From: Alcaligenaceae bacterium
GTDB lineage: Bacteria; Pseudomonadota; Gammaproteobacteria; Burkholderiales; Burkholderiaceae_B
DNA: 37,657 nt
Reading direction: 5' to 3'
NCBI GenBank assembly: GCA_029267415.1
Contig: JAJUIY010000004.1
Coordinates: forward strand, 1 to 37,657
Below the pieces are notes generated by a model. That model did no database searches, was not told the DNA's origin, and saw only the letters and a list, made by a program, of their open reading frames with translations. This document shows positions 15,571-24,251 of the stretch, in pieces. The stretch's first letter is position 1; each line of letters starts with the position of its first letter. The translations under genes and the position numbers were made by a program.

Positions 15571-16848
15571 TCAGGTCCGTTGATATTGGCCGTCTTCGAG
15601 GCGGTGGACAGCTTGTGCCATTTCAAGCTCCAGCAGGGCGGCCGTTAATGTCGCCATTGGGAACCCCGTGCGCAGTTGCAGCGTGTCAGGGTGTGCGGGG
15701 TCGTGTCCCAAGGCCTGCAGCACCGTTTTGGCGTCTTCACTCAGTTGTTCGAATTGTGTCTGATATTTTGGCTGGGCCGAGGCGGATGCCGGCGTGTCGC
15801 GTGCGGCGGCAGGCTGCATGGGTTTGCCTTTCGAGCTCGCCCCGTCTGCGGGGGTGTGGGGCGCAGACTTTCGCCGGGTCGTGTGGGGCTGTGCCCCATC
15901 TACCCTGTCGGCATTCCCTTGCGACGCCAGTGGCAGCTTCCCCTGCATAGGGCGCGACAGTTCATCATGAATATCCTGTCCGGATTCCACGAGCTTGGCA
16001 CCTTCACGGATCAGGGCGTGGCACCCACGCGAGAGTGGCGAATGGATGGACCCCGGAATGGCGAAGACCTCGCGGCCAAGCTCGCCGGCCATGCGCGCGG
16101 TAATCAGCGATCCGCTCTGGCGGGCGGCTTCAACCACCAGAATGCCTTTGCACAGCCCCGCCACCAGCCGGTTGCGTTTGGGAAACTGCCAGCGCAACGC
16201 GCGGGTACCAAGGGGAAATTCACTGATCAGCAGGCCATGGCGCGCAATGCGATGCGCTAAGTCCCGATTGGCCGCCGGGTAGACAATATCAATACCGGTA
16301 CCCAGCACAGCAATGGTGCTGCCGGATTCTGTGCCGGCGTCCAGGGCACCAGTATGCGCGGCGGTATCGATGCCTTGTGCCAGCCCGCTGACAATGCACC
16401 AGCCCTGTGTGGCAAGGTGGCGCGCGAACGCGTGGGCATTTTCCAGCCCGCCAGGGGTGGCGCTGCGCGCCCCTACGATACCCAGCGACGCTCTGGACAA
16501 TAGGCTGATGTCGCCGTGCGCAAATAACAAAAGCGGTGGGTCCCAGGTGTCGAGCAGCGTTTTGGGGTATTCGGGGTCAGCGAGGGTCAGAATACGGCGG
16601 TCAGGCGCGTCAAGCCACTGCAGGCTGCGCTCGATCTGGTCTTGTATGTCGTCCGAGGGCTCGCGACGTAATTGCTGGGCCATGGTGGTGGGCAGCAGCT
16701 TGTTCAGGGTACCCAGTGAGGCCGAATAGATGTCTTGCGGAAGGCCAATGGCTGCCAGCAGCGATCGCGCCTGTACCGGACCCAGGCCGGGCTCGAGCAT
16801 CAGGCGTAACCAGGCACGCAGTTCTTCTCGGGAGGATGTGACAGGCAT
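15571..16848 (-). CDS. dprA: DNA-processing protein DprA (Smf)
   Basis: Binds incoming single-stranded DNA during natural transformation and loads RecA. The product has 425 residues. An N-terminal SAM-like region (SREELRAWLRLMLEPGLGPV) is followed by the Rossmann-fold DprA domain with GIVGARSATPGG, CIVSGLAQGIDTAAH and FPKRNRLVAGLCKGILVVEA. A low-complexity linker rich in Pro, Ala and Ser covers about residues 290-360, and a C-terminal winged-helix domain (GFPMATLTAALLELEMAQAV) ends the protein. It is divergent from def across 164 bp, the common beta-proteobacterial dprA/def arrangement. ComF, another competence-associated protein, is encoded at 25272. Confidence 0.95.
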   Translation of the reverse strand: MPVTSSREELRAWLRLMLEPGLGPVQARSLLAAIGLPQDIYSASLGTLNKLLPTTMAQQLRREPSDDIQDQIERSLQWLDAPDRRILTLADPEYPKTLLDTWDPPLLLFAHGDISLLSRASLGIVGARSATPGGLENAHAFARHLATQGWCIVSGLAQGIDTAAHTGALDAGTESGSTIAVLGTGIDIVYPAANRDLAHRIARHGLLISEFPLGTRALRWQFPKRNRLVAGLCKGILVVEAARQSGSLITARMAGELGREVFAIPGSIHSPLSRGCHALIREGAKLVESGQDIHDELSRPMQGKLPLASQGNADRVDGAQPHTTRRKSAPHTPADGASSKGKPMQPAAARDTPASASAQPKYQTQFEQLSEDAKTVLQALGHDPAHPDTLQLRTGFPMATLTAALLELEMAQAVHRLEDGQYQRT

Positions 16849-17012
16849 ACCTTAGTTTTGCACAATGGGGCCGGCCGTGGGCATGCGTCGTGTTGTAAAT
16901 GTCATGGTGAAATTGTGGAAGAGCTTTGCGAAGACGCCGCCGAGCGGGGAATTCGGGGGTTTTTGTTTTATCATAGATACTTACCCTAGTTTTGTTTTCT
17001 TGGACAAGTTCA

Positions 17013-17552
17013 ATGGCATTGCTACCTATTCTTCGTTATCCGGACCCACGTTTGCATAAGACCGCGGCCCCGGTAACCGAGGTCGATGATCGTATCCGCA
17101 CGCTGGTTCGCGATATGGCGGAAACGATGTATGCCGCACCCGGCATCGGGTTGGCCGCAACACAGGTCGATGTTCACGAACGCGTCATCGTGATCGACGT
17201 TTCCGAAGAAGGGGACGACCTGCTGGTGCTGATCAACCCCGAAATCATCTGGAAAAGCGATGAAAAGCAGGTGTTTGAAGAGGGCTGCCTGTCCGTTCCT
17301 GAAATCTACGACGAAGTCGAGCGCGCCGCGCGCATTCGTGTCCGCGCGCTGGACGAACACGGCAAAGAGTTCGAGCTTGACGCCGAGGGCTTGCTGGCCG
17401 TGTGCATACAGCACGAGATTGACCATTTGGATGGCAAGGTGTTTGTCGAATACCTGTCACGGCTGAAGCAAGAGCGTATCCGCACGCGCTTGCGTAAACG
17501 TGAACGCGAACGTGTGCGCGAGCAGCGTGAACGTGAAACCGTTAAAGTCTGA
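17013..17552 (+). CDS. def: Peptide deformylase
   Basis: Metalloenzyme that removes the N-formyl group from nascent proteins at the ribosome. The product has 179 residues. All three catalytic motifs are intact: GIGLAATQ (44-51), EGCLSVP (90-96, with metal ligand Cys92) and QHEIDH (133-138, with ligands His134 and His138 and catalytic Glu135). The start at 17013 gives the family N-terminus [14 protein letters not shown]. An upstream in-frame ATG at 16992 would add seven unconserved residues. The basic C-terminal tail is rich in Arg and Glu. It is the first gene of the def-fmt-rsmB run, 16 bp before fmt. Confidence 0.97.
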   Translation: MALLPILRYPDPRLHKTAAPVTEVDDRIRTLVRDMAETMYAAPGIGLAATQVDVHERVIVIDVSEEGDDLLVLINPEIIWKSDEKQVFEEGCLSVPEIYDEVERAARIRVRALDEHGKEFELDAEGLLAVCIQHEIDHLDGKVFVEYLSRLKQERIRTRLRKRERERVREQRERETVKV

Positions 17553-17568
17553 CGTGCCGGATGCCTTG

Positions 17569-18522
17569 ATGCGAGTTGTTTTTGCCGGAACCCCCCAGTT
17601 TGCCAAGCAGGCGCTGGACGCCATTCTTGATGCCGGATATACGGTTCCCCTGGTGCTGACCCAGCCCGATCGTCCAGCCGGGCGGGGCATGCGCCTTACT
17701 GCCAGTCCCGTAAAGCAGCGGGCCCAGCAGGCGGGTATCCCCGTGTGCCAGCCGCGCAGCCTGCGGCTTGATGGCAAGTACCCTGACGATGCCGCCGACG
17801 CCCGACAAGCGCTTGAGCAGGCGCGGCCCGATGTGATGGTGGTGGCCGCCTATGGCCTTATATTGCCCCAATGGGTACTGACGCTGCCCGCCCACGGTTG
17901 CCTGAATATCCATGCCAGCCTGTTGCCGCGCTGGCGCGGAGCCGCCCCAATCCACCGGGCCATTCAGGCTGGCGACACCCAAACCGGCATTACTATCATG
18001 CAAATGGACGAGGGCCTGGATACGGGCGATATGGTGCTTATCCGGGAAGTGCCCATTACCGCACAGCACACTAGTGGCACGCTGCATGACGAACTGGCCG
18101 ACGTGGGCGCGCAAGCCATTGTGCACGCCCTGCACGCGCTGCAAAGTGGCCCGCTGCCTGCTACACCACAGCCTGAAACCGGTGTCACTTATGCTGAAAA
18201 GCTTTCGCGTGCCGAGGCGGCGCTTGATTTTTCACAGCCGGCCCCGCAGCTCGAACGCTACATCCGCGCTTTCAACCCATTTCCGGGAGCAACCATGACG
18301 TTGGCCGGCATTGACGGCCCGGTCAAGGTGTGGCGAGCGCAGGCGCAGGATGCCGATCGCAAACCCGAGGCCGCGGGGCCCCAGCCCGGCGAGGTTATCC
18401 AGGCGTCGCGGGACGGCATTGACGTGCAAACGGGTGCAGGGGTGTTGCGGCTGCTTGAGTTGCAGCGTCCGGGAGGGCGTCGCCAGCCCGTGGATGCCTT
18501 TGTGCAAGGCTGGGCCCCATGA
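17569..18522 (+). CDS. fmt: Methionyl-tRNA formyltransferase
   Basis: Transfers a formyl group from 10-formyl-THF to initiator Met-tRNA, the reaction whose product is later processed by Def. The 317-residue protein starts with [12 protein letters not shown]. The THF-binding catalytic stretch [15 protein letters not shown] is at 113-127, with the downstream Asp in [12 protein letters not shown]. The C-terminal tRNA-binding domain contains [15 protein letters not shown] and AFNPFPGA. The start at 17569 follows a weak Shine-Dalgarno; a GTG at 17554 would add five residues. The stop codon overlaps the next start as ATGA. Confidence 0.97.
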   Translation: MRVVFAGTPQFAKQALDAILDAGYTVPLVLTQPDRPAGRGMRLTASPVKQRAQQAGIPVCQPRSLRLDGKYPDDAADARQALEQARPDVMVVAAYGLILPQWVLTLPAHGCLNIHASLLPRWRGAAPIHRAIQAGDTQTGITIMQMDEGLDTGDMVLIREVPITAQHTSGTLHDELADVGAQAIVHALHALQSGPLPATPQPETGVTYAEKLSRAEAALDFSQPAPQLERYIRAFNPFPGATMTLAGIDGPVKVWRAQAQDADRKPEAAGPQPGEVIQASRDGIDVQTGAGVLRLLELQRPGGRRQPVDAFVQGWAP

Positions 18523-19166
18523 GCCGGCACGACTCCGGTGTGCCCGACAATGACGCCCGCGAAGCGTCCCGTATTACGTTAAGCCATTATTCACGCACGG
18601 CGCAGCGTTTTGCTGAAGGCACGTGGGACCATGACGTCAGCCAGAACATTGATGCCTTGTTGCGCCATATTTCGGCGCCGCCACCGCTGAATATTCTGGA
18701 TCTCGGCTGTGGGCCCGGGCGCGACTTGGTGGATTTCACCCAACGGGGGCACCGCGCCATTGGTGTGGACGGTTCGGCAGAGTTTGTGGCCATGGCTCGC
18801 GAAAATAGTGGATGCGAGGTCTGGCACCAGGATTTCCTGGATCTTGACCTGCCGTCCGGCTATTTTGATGGCGTATTTGCCAATGCGTCGTTGTTTCATG
18901 TGCCCAGTCGCCACGCTCCAGACGTGCTGACGCGCTTGTTCCATGCGCTGAAACCGGGTGGCGTCTTGTGTTGTTCGAACCCACGCGGCAATAACGAGGA
19001 GGGCTGGCAAGGTGAACGCTATGGCACTTGGTACGATTACCCCCGCTGGAGCCAATTAGTGCGCGCCGCGGGGTTTATTGAGCTGGAACATTATTATCGC
19101 CCCGACGGTCTGCCGCGCGAACAGCAGCCTTGGCTGGTCACCGTATGGCGCAAACCGGAACCTTGA
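18519..19166 (+). CDS. Class I SAM-dependent methyltransferase, substrate unknown
   Basis: A 215-residue cytoplasmic protein with a complete Rossmann methyltransferase fold. Motif I is [15 protein letters not shown] (about residues 65-79), the acidic motif II region is [14 protein letters not shown], then [14 protein letters not shown] and [15 protein letters not shown]. The C-terminus ends [12 protein letters not shown]. It resembles the small Methyltransf_11/UbiE-like proteins, whose substrates are diverse. It overlaps fmt by ATGA and precedes rsmB by 2 bp, so it is firmly embedded in a translation/rRNA-modification operon. In the related operons I recall this slot holds other genes such as htpX, so its presence here is notable. 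Confidence 0.8.
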   Translation: MSRHDSGVPDNDAREASRITLSHYSRTAQRFAEGTWDHDVSQNIDALLRHISAPPPLNILDLGCGPGRDLVDFTQRGHRAIGVDGSAEFVAMARENSGCEVWHQDFLDLDLPSGYFDGVFANASLFHVPSRHAPDVLTRLFHALKPGGVLCCSNPRGNNEEGWQGERYGTWYDYPRWSQLVRAAGFIELEHYYRPDGLPREQQPWLVTVWRKPEP

Positions 19167-19168
19167 CT

Positions 19169-20554
19169 ATGCCTGCCAAGCGTGTCGGCCGTGTTGCACA
19201 CCCTCCTGGGCCCAATCGCGTGGCCTTGTCTGCCAGCATCCTGGCTGCGGCGCAGTGCGTGCAGGGTGTGTTGGCGGGACGATCATTGTCCGATTGCCTG
19301 GCAACTATCGAGGTGGCATTGCGTCCGTCGGCCCAGGCCATCAGTTTTCACGTCATGCGTCGCTTGGGCTTTGCTCGTGCCGTCCAGGCCCGGTTGGTGG
19401 CGCGTCCACCGGGCGACAAGCTGGTCAACAGCTTGCTGTTGGTGGCCCTGGCGTTGCTGGATGCGGCCATCAAGGGCGAGCGTGAGCAGGCCGATGGCTC
19501 CGCCCCGGCCCGTGGTACGCCCGTGTACGCGGTACACACGGTGGTCGATCAGGCCGTCAATGCGTTGCCCCGCACGTCGCAGCGCTACCGGGGTTTGCTG
19601 AACGGCACACTGCGCAATTTCATTCGTCAGCACGATGCCCTGCAAGCGTACGTGGCCAACAATGACGAAGCCGTGTGGAACTACCCGCATTGGTGGATTT
19701 CTGCCGTGCGCAACGCATGGCCCCGGCAGTGGCAAGATATCTTGCACGCCGGCAATGTGCCAGGCCCTTTGGTGTTGCGCGTAAACCAGCGCCGGACAAC
19801 GATGCATGATGTGATCAACGCGTTTGACCAGGCCGGCATTGACGCCCGCGCATTGAATGGTCACGCGGTTTGGCTGCCGGAGCCGCGTCCGGTACAGGCC
19901 CTGCCTGGTTTCCAGCAAGGGTGGTGGTCGGTCCAAGACCTTTCTGCGCAGCGCGCCGGTGCATTGCTGCCCCTTGAGTCCGGCATGCGGGTGCTGGACG
20001 CATGCGCGGCGCCGGGAGGCAAAACGGCCCATCTGCTTGAGCAGGCTAACCTCCGGTTGCTTGCGCTTGATGCGGATGCCTCGCGCCTGCAGCGGGTGCA
20101 AGAAAACCTTGACCGGCTGGGCTTGAGTGGCTCGACGGTCGAGCTCTTGTGTGCAGATGCTGCAAAGCCCGAACAATGGTGGGATGGCGAGCCCTTCGAT
20201 GCCATTTTGGCCGATGTGCCATGTACTGCATCGGGCGTTGTACGTCGCAATCCCGATATCCGCTGGCTCCGCCGCAAGTCCGATGTATTGCAAACGGCGG
20301 CGTTGCAACGCCGCATCGTCGACGCACTGTGGGGTACATTACGACCGGGTGGCCATTTCCTGTATGTGACGTGTTCGATATTTCCACAAGAAGGTGAGCA
20401 ACAGGCGGCCGCGTTCGCGAAGCGTCACGGTGACGCCGTGCGCTTGCCTGCTCCTGGCCAAGTGTTACCCTTGCCCCATGCAGACGGTCCGGTCGGCGAC
20501 GGCTTCTTTTATGCGCTGTTCGCCAAGGCTAACCCCGGTCCTGAACCTTCTTGA
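19169..20554 (+). CDS. rsmB: 16S rRNA (cytosine-967-C5)-methyltransferase RsmB
   Basis: Methylates C967 of 16S rRNA. The product has 461 residues. The N-terminal NusB-like RNA-binding domain (about 20-150) is followed by a linker and a C-terminal SAM domain with VLDACAAPGGKTAHLLEQ, LLALDADASRLQRVQENL, the first catalytic cysteine in ILADVPCTASGVVRRNPDI and the second in FLYVTCSIFPQEGEQQ. The start at 19169 follows GGAA at about 7 nt and gives MPAKRVGRV; a start inside the preceding gene (19130) is possible but unlikely. The stop codon overlaps the start of the DUF4390 gene. Confidence 0.95.
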   Translation: MPAKRVGRVAHPPGPNRVALSASILAAAQCVQGVLAGRSLSDCLATIEVALRPSAQAISFHVMRRLGFARAVQARLVARPPGDKLVNSLLLVALALLDAAIKGEREQADGSAPARGTPVYAVHTVVDQAVNALPRTSQRYRGLLNGTLRNFIRQHDALQAYVANNDEAVWNYPHWWISAVRNAWPRQWQDILHAGNVPGPLVLRVNQRRTTMHDVINAFDQAGIDARALNGHAVWLPEPRPVQALPGFQQGWWSVQDLSAQRAGALLPLESGMRVLDACAAPGGKTAHLLEQANLRLLALDADASRLQRVQENLDRLGLSGSTVELLCADAAKPEQWWDGEPFDAILADVPCTASGVVRRNPDIRWLRRKSDVLQTAALQRRIVDALWGTLRPGGHFLYVTCSIFPQEGEQQAAAFAKRHGDAVRLPAPGQVLPLPHADGPVGDGFFYALFAKANPGPEPS

Positions 20555-21159
20555 TGGACAGCAAGCAATCTGGACAGGCGGCAATGCTCCGAATTCTGTT
20601 TTTCCTCGTCCTGTGTGTTTCGATGGCAGTCAGCGCTCCCGGCAGCCTGGCCGATAATGAAGCGCAGGTGCTGCGGGTCGATCCTGTGGCCCGCGACGGC
20701 CGGCTGTACATCGACGCCGATGTGCAGCTTCAGCTCGATGGCGACTTGCGTAATGTGGTGCAGCGCGGTGTGCCGCTTTATTTCACGGCTGACCTCGAAA
20801 TTGTGTCCAAGCGCTGGTGGTGGTTTGATAAAACCGTGACGAAAGAACAACTTACCTGGCGCATTGTGTACAACGCCCTGACACGTCAGTGGCGCGTGGG
20901 TACGGGGGAGTTGTCCCTGCCCGAGGCGTCATTGGACGATGCCTTGGCCCGGGTCACCAAAATTCGGGGCTGGGATGTGGCCGATCTGCGTGATTTCACT
21001 TATGACGACACCTATTATGGCCGGTTGCGGCTGCGCCTGGACACGTCCTTGCTGGCGCGGCCGTTTCAGGTTGATGCCCTAAACAGCAGTGCTTGGTCCT
21101 TAGCGACACCATGGAAAGATTTCTCTTTTTCGATCTCGGTCGGCGAGCCCAGGCCCTGA
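20554..21159 (+). CDS. DUF4390 domain-containing exported protein
   Basis: A 201-residue protein of unknown function found between rsmB and ntrY in many Burkholderiales. The N-terminus holds a signal peptide or membrane anchor (LRILFFLVLCVSMAVSAPG, ending near SLA), after which the protein would be periplasmic. The body shows VDPVARDGRLYIDADVQLQL, a stretch rich in aromatic residues (KRWWWFDKT), and a beta-rich C-terminus matching DUF4390. The start could be 20554 (overlapping rsmB's stop) or the ATG at 20584, immediately before the hydrophobic segment; the latter gives a tidier signal peptide. Its 3' end overlaps ntrY by 49 bp. Confidence 0.8.
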   Translation: MDSKQSGQAAMLRILFFLVLCVSMAVSAPGSLADNEAQVLRVDPVARDGRLYIDADVQLQLDGDLRNVVQRGVPLYFTADLEIVSKRWWWFDKTVTKEQLTWRIVYNALTRQWRVGTGELSLPEASLDDALARVTKIRGWDVADLRDFTYDDTYYGRLRLRLDTSLLARPFQVDALNSSAWSLATPWKDFSFSISVGEPRP

Positions 21160-23486
21160 TACGCTGGGCTTCTCGTTTTGCGCTGGCGGTTGCCGCCGTC
21201 AGTGCTGTGGCGTTACTCGGCCTGCTGGTTTGGTCTACCGGCAACGCATCGCGTTACGCGCATTACTACGATCTGTTGCTGGTGCTCAACGGGATTCTGG
21301 CCGTTGCCCTGATCGTATGGGTCGGCGCCTTGTTTGGCCGTTTGGCACGCCAGGTCCGGCGCCGTCAATTTGGCGCGCGTCTGACCGCGCGGTTCGCTGT
21401 TTTTTTCACATTGATCGGTATCCTGCCGGGCGCACTTATCTATGTGCTGTCGGTCGAGTTCATGTCGCGCTCGATCGAGTCGTGGTTTAACGTTCGGGTC
21501 GATAGTGCCCTTGAGGCCGGGCTGAATCTGGGCCGGGCTGCGCTGGATTCGCAATTAAGTGAACTGACGGTCAGGGCGCGCGACATGAGCATGCAGCTTG
21601 AGCGCAGCAGCGAAACCGAAATGCCCTACCAGCTGACTCGACTGCGCGAGGCCAAGGACGTGGCCGAGGCCATGGTGTTTACCTCCAACGGACGATTGGT
21701 GGCGTTTTCATCCTCGGAATTTGGCGGTTTGCTGCCCGACTTGCCGCCGCCGAACGTCATGAACCAACTGCGTGTGGCCAGCGCCTATAGTGCGGCCGAA
21801 GCCGACGACTTTCAGGATGGTGCATCCCCGGGCCGCGGGCTTTTCTTGCGGGTGGTGTTGCCGATCAATCCCGCCGACCCGCTGGCTGCCATGCTTGGTA
21901 AATCGTCTGATGCGCGCTGGCTGCAGGTGATCCAGCCCGTGCCCGATTCGATCGCGCACAACGCCAACCAGGTGCAGCAAGGCTTTCGCGACTATCAAGA
22001 GCTGGCGCTCTCGCGGCTGGGCCTGCGCAAACTGTATGGCATTACGCTGACGCTGGCGTTGATTCTTGCGGTTTTTGCGGCCGTGGTGGTGGCGCTGGCC
22101 GTCTCACGCCGGTTGGTGCGCCCACTACTCGCGCTGGCTGCCGGTACGCAGGCGGTGGGGGTTGGTGATTACCGGCCCTTGCCGGAACCTCCCGTGAAAG
22201 ATGAAATCGGGCAGCTGACACGCTCTTTCAATGCCATGACCCGCCAGCTGGACGAAGCGCGCCGCATGGTCGAGTCCAACCGGCACGAACTGGAGCGTTC
22301 CAATATTTATCTGGAATCGGTGCTCAGCCATCTTTCGTCGGGCGTGCTGGTGTTTGATGAAAGCTTTCGGGTAACCATGTTCAACCAAGGGGCGCAGTCG
22401 ATTCTGAATGTCGATTTGCGTATGGTAAAAGGGCGTCCCCTTGAAACCGTCGAGGGGGCGGTGGCCCTTGCCCAACGGATTCGTGAATCGTTTGCCGAGC
22501 ACATGGCCGTGGGCTCTGAGCGGCCATACTGGCAGCAGCAGTTTGAGCTCGAACGCGAGCCGGCTTCCGATAATGAATCCAAACGCCATATCGTAACCTT
22601 GCTGGCACGCGGTACGCATTTGCAGGTGGACGGGCGGGGCAACGGTTATCTGGTCGTGTTTGACGACATCAGTGAAGTGATTTCTGCCAACCGCGCCGTG
22701 GCCTGGGGTGAAGTGGCACGTCGGCTTGCCCACGAGATCAAGAACCCGCTCACACCAATTCAACTGTCCGCTGAACGGCTGTCCATGAAGCTGGCGCCGC
22801 GGTTGGATGAGAAGGATGCGGCTATGCTCGAACGTGCGACCACCACCATCGTGAACCAGGTGGCGTCCCTCAAGCAGATGGTGGACGATTTCCGCGAGTA
22901 CGCCCGTACACCGCCAGCACAAATGCAGCGTGTCAATATCAATGAGCTGGTGTCCGATGTGCTCTTGTTGTACGGCTGGGATCCGGTGGATGGCATGGTG
23001 CATAGTCGCGAGCATGCTGTGCACCTTCATGTGTCATTGGACGAATCTATTCCATGGGTGCAGGGGGATCCCACGCAGTTGCGCCAGGTGATTCATAATT
23101 TGCTCGTTAACGCGTGCGACGCCGCCGAGCGGGAAAACCCTGACGACGGAGCACAAGTGTGGGTCACCACTACCTTGACGTCGTCCGGGGGCAATGGCGA
23201 CGGCAACCAGCTTGCCGCACGCCTGACAGTATCGGATAATGGGTCGGGGTTTGCGCCACAGGTACTGACCCGGGTTTTCGAGCCCTATGTCACGACCAAG
23301 TCGACCGGAACGGGGCTTGGGCTTGCTATAGTCAAAAAATTGTTGAAGAACACGACGGGCGCATCGATGTGGCAAATCGCCGCGATGGCGGCGCACGGGT
23401 TTCAATTCTCCTTACCCGGCTTGAACCCGCCACCAGCAACACCGATGCCGTGCCGGCAAGCGGTAACAGGCAAGAACTATAAGTGA
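21111..23486 (+). CDS. ntrY: NtrY-type sensor histidine kinase, 3' end frameshifted
   Basis: Membrane sensor of the NtrYX nitrogen/redox-linked two-component family. It has N-terminal hydrophobic helices at about 22-42, 54-76 and 95-115, an extracytoplasmic sensor region, a further helix at about 308-332, a HAMP linker, a PAS-like domain (about 400-520) and a HisKA domain with the phospho-accepting His541 in LAHEIKNPLTPIQLS. The HATPase boxes follow: HNLLVNACDAAE (N), VSDNGSGFAP (G1), FEPYVTTKSTGTGLGLAIV (F/G2). After Lys743 the frame is wrong. Reading one base back at the A6 run (23334-23339) gives IVEEHDGRIDV and GGARVSILLTRLEP, the normal end of the ATPase fold, with a stop at 23482, 10 bp before ntrX. 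As written the product is 791 residues with a scrambled tail. The start at 21111 is uncertain. Confidence 0.88.
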   Translation: MERFLFFDLGRRAQALIRWASRFALAVAAVSAVALLGLLVWSTGNASRYAHYYDLLLVLNGILAVALIVWVGALFGRLARQVRRRQFGARLTARFAVFFTLIGILPGALIYVLSVEFMSRSIESWFNVRVDSALEAGLNLGRAALDSQLSELTVRARDMSMQLERSSETEMPYQLTRLREAKDVAEAMVFTSNGRLVAFSSSEFGGLLPDLPPPNVMNQLRVASAYSAAEADDFQDGASPGRGLFLRVVLPINPADPLAAMLGKSSDARWLQVIQPVPDSIAHNANQVQQGFRDYQELALSRLGLRKLYGITLTLALILAVFAAVVVALAVSRRLVRPLLALAAGTQAVGVGDYRPLPEPPVKDEIGQLTRSFNAMTRQLDEARRMVESNRHELERSNIYLESVLSHLSSGVLVFDESFRVTMFNQGAQSILNVDLRMVKGRPLETVEGAVALAQRIRESFAEHMAVGSERPYWQQQFELEREPASDNESKRHIVTLLARGTHLQVDGRGNGYLVVFDDISEVISANRAVAWGEVARRLAHEIKNPLTPIQLSAERLSMKLAPRLDEKDAAMLERATTTIVNQVASLKQMVDDFREYARTPPAQMQRVNINELVSDVLLLYGWDPVDGMVHSREHAVHLHVSLDESIPWVQGDPTQLRQVIHNLLVNACDAAERENPDDGAQVWVTTTLTSSGGNGDGNQLAARLTVSDNGSGFAPQVLTRVFEPYVTTKSTGTGLGLAIVKKLLKNTTGASMWQIAAMAAHGFQFSLPGLNPPPATPMPCRQAVTGKNYK
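23334..23339 (+). other. A6 run where the ntrY reading frame breaks
   Basis: Six adenines follow GTC in the codons for VKK. With seven A's the frame would continue as IVEEHDGRIDV and finish the kinase ATPase domain with a stop at 23482. Possible causes are a sequencing or assembly deletion in a homopolymer, a real mutation, or a slippage site. The intact conservation of the out-of-frame tail argues against an old pseudogene. Confidence 0.85.
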
Positions 23487-23492
23487 GGCTAT

Positions 23493-24212
23493 ATGGCCAG
23501 AATTCTGGTTGTCGATGATGAAATTGGTATTCGCGAACTTTTATCGGAAATCCTGTATGACGAAGGGCATACGATAGAACTCGCAGAAAACGCTGCGCAA
23601 GCGCGCGCTGCCCGGTTGCGCTCGCGGCCCGATCTGGTGTTGCTGGATATCTGGATGCCCGACACCGACGGGGTCAGTTTGCTGAAAGAATGGAGCTCGC
23701 AGGGGTTGCTGGATATGCCGGTCATCATGATGAGCGGGCATGCCACGGTCGACACCGCCGTGGAAGCCACACGCATTGGCGCCGTCGATTTCCTGGAAAA
23801 ACCAATCACATTGCAAAAGCTGCTTAAAGCGGTCGAGTCAGGCTTGGCACGACCAGTGGTGTCGCCCGCCATGCTTGCCGCTGCCCGTGGCGAGCCTCTG
23901 GTTACCACCCCCAGCCACGAGACACCGCGCCCGGCGCCGGCGGCAGCGCCGTCCGCACCGGCACCCAAGGCGGATACCAATGCGCCGGCTGCCGAGAACG
24001 ACGGCTCCATGGTGGGCGGTATATCCCTTGACCAGCCTTTGCGTGAAGCACGCGACGAATTCGAACGGGTGTATTTTGAATATCACCTGGCGCGCGAAAA
24101 CTACAGCATGACACGCGTTTCGGAACGTACCGGGCTGGAACGCACGCATCTGTACCGAAAACTTAAACAGTTGGGTATTGATGCCTCGGCCCGACGCCGT
24201 AACCAGCGCTAA
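23493..24212 (+). CDS. ntrX: NtrX-like response regulator: receiver plus Fis-type HTH, no AAA+ domain
   Basis: Cognate regulator of NtrY, 239 residues. The receiver domain (1-120) has the acidic pair in VVDDE, the phospho-accepting Asp52 in VLLDIWMPDTDG, MMSGHA and the conserved Lys in DFLEKPI. An Ala/Pro-rich linker (about 140-180) follows, then a C-terminal Fis-type helix-turn-helix (YFEYHLARENYSMTRVSERT through LYRKLKQLGID). Classical NtrX and NtrC carry a sigma-54-activating AAA+ domain between these parts; it is absent, with no frame disruption. The protein should therefore bind DNA but not remodel sigma-54 polymerase. GAGG lies 6 nt before the start. Confidence 0.9.
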   Translation: MARILVVDDEIGIRELLSEILYDEGHTIELAENAAQARAARLRSRPDLVLLDIWMPDTDGVSLLKEWSSQGLLDMPVIMMSGHATVDTAVEATRIGAVDFLEKPITLQKLLKAVESGLARPVVSPAMLAAARGEPLVTTPSHETPRPAPAAAPSAPAPKADTNAPAAENDGSMVGGISLDQPLREARDEFERVYFEYHLARENYSMTRVSERTGLERTHLYRKLKQLGIDASARRRNQR

Positions 24213-24251
24213 ACCGGCGCATACCGTGGCCGGTACTATACATACGCCACG

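Noticed and set aside
19283-20308. A 341-codon minus-strand frame opposite rsmB
   Set aside because: It is a shadow of rsmB in GC-rich sequence; its translation is compositionally odd and has no motifs.
22125-23030. A 301-codon minus-strand frame opposite ntrY
   Set aside because: It lies entirely antisense to conserved kinase domains and has no recognisable content or ribosome-binding site.
23331-23345. Classical programmed -1 ribosomal frameshift in ntrY
   Set aside because: The run is only A6 preceded by C, and no clear downstream stem or upstream Shine-Dalgarno-like stimulator was seen. A homopolymer deletion is simpler.
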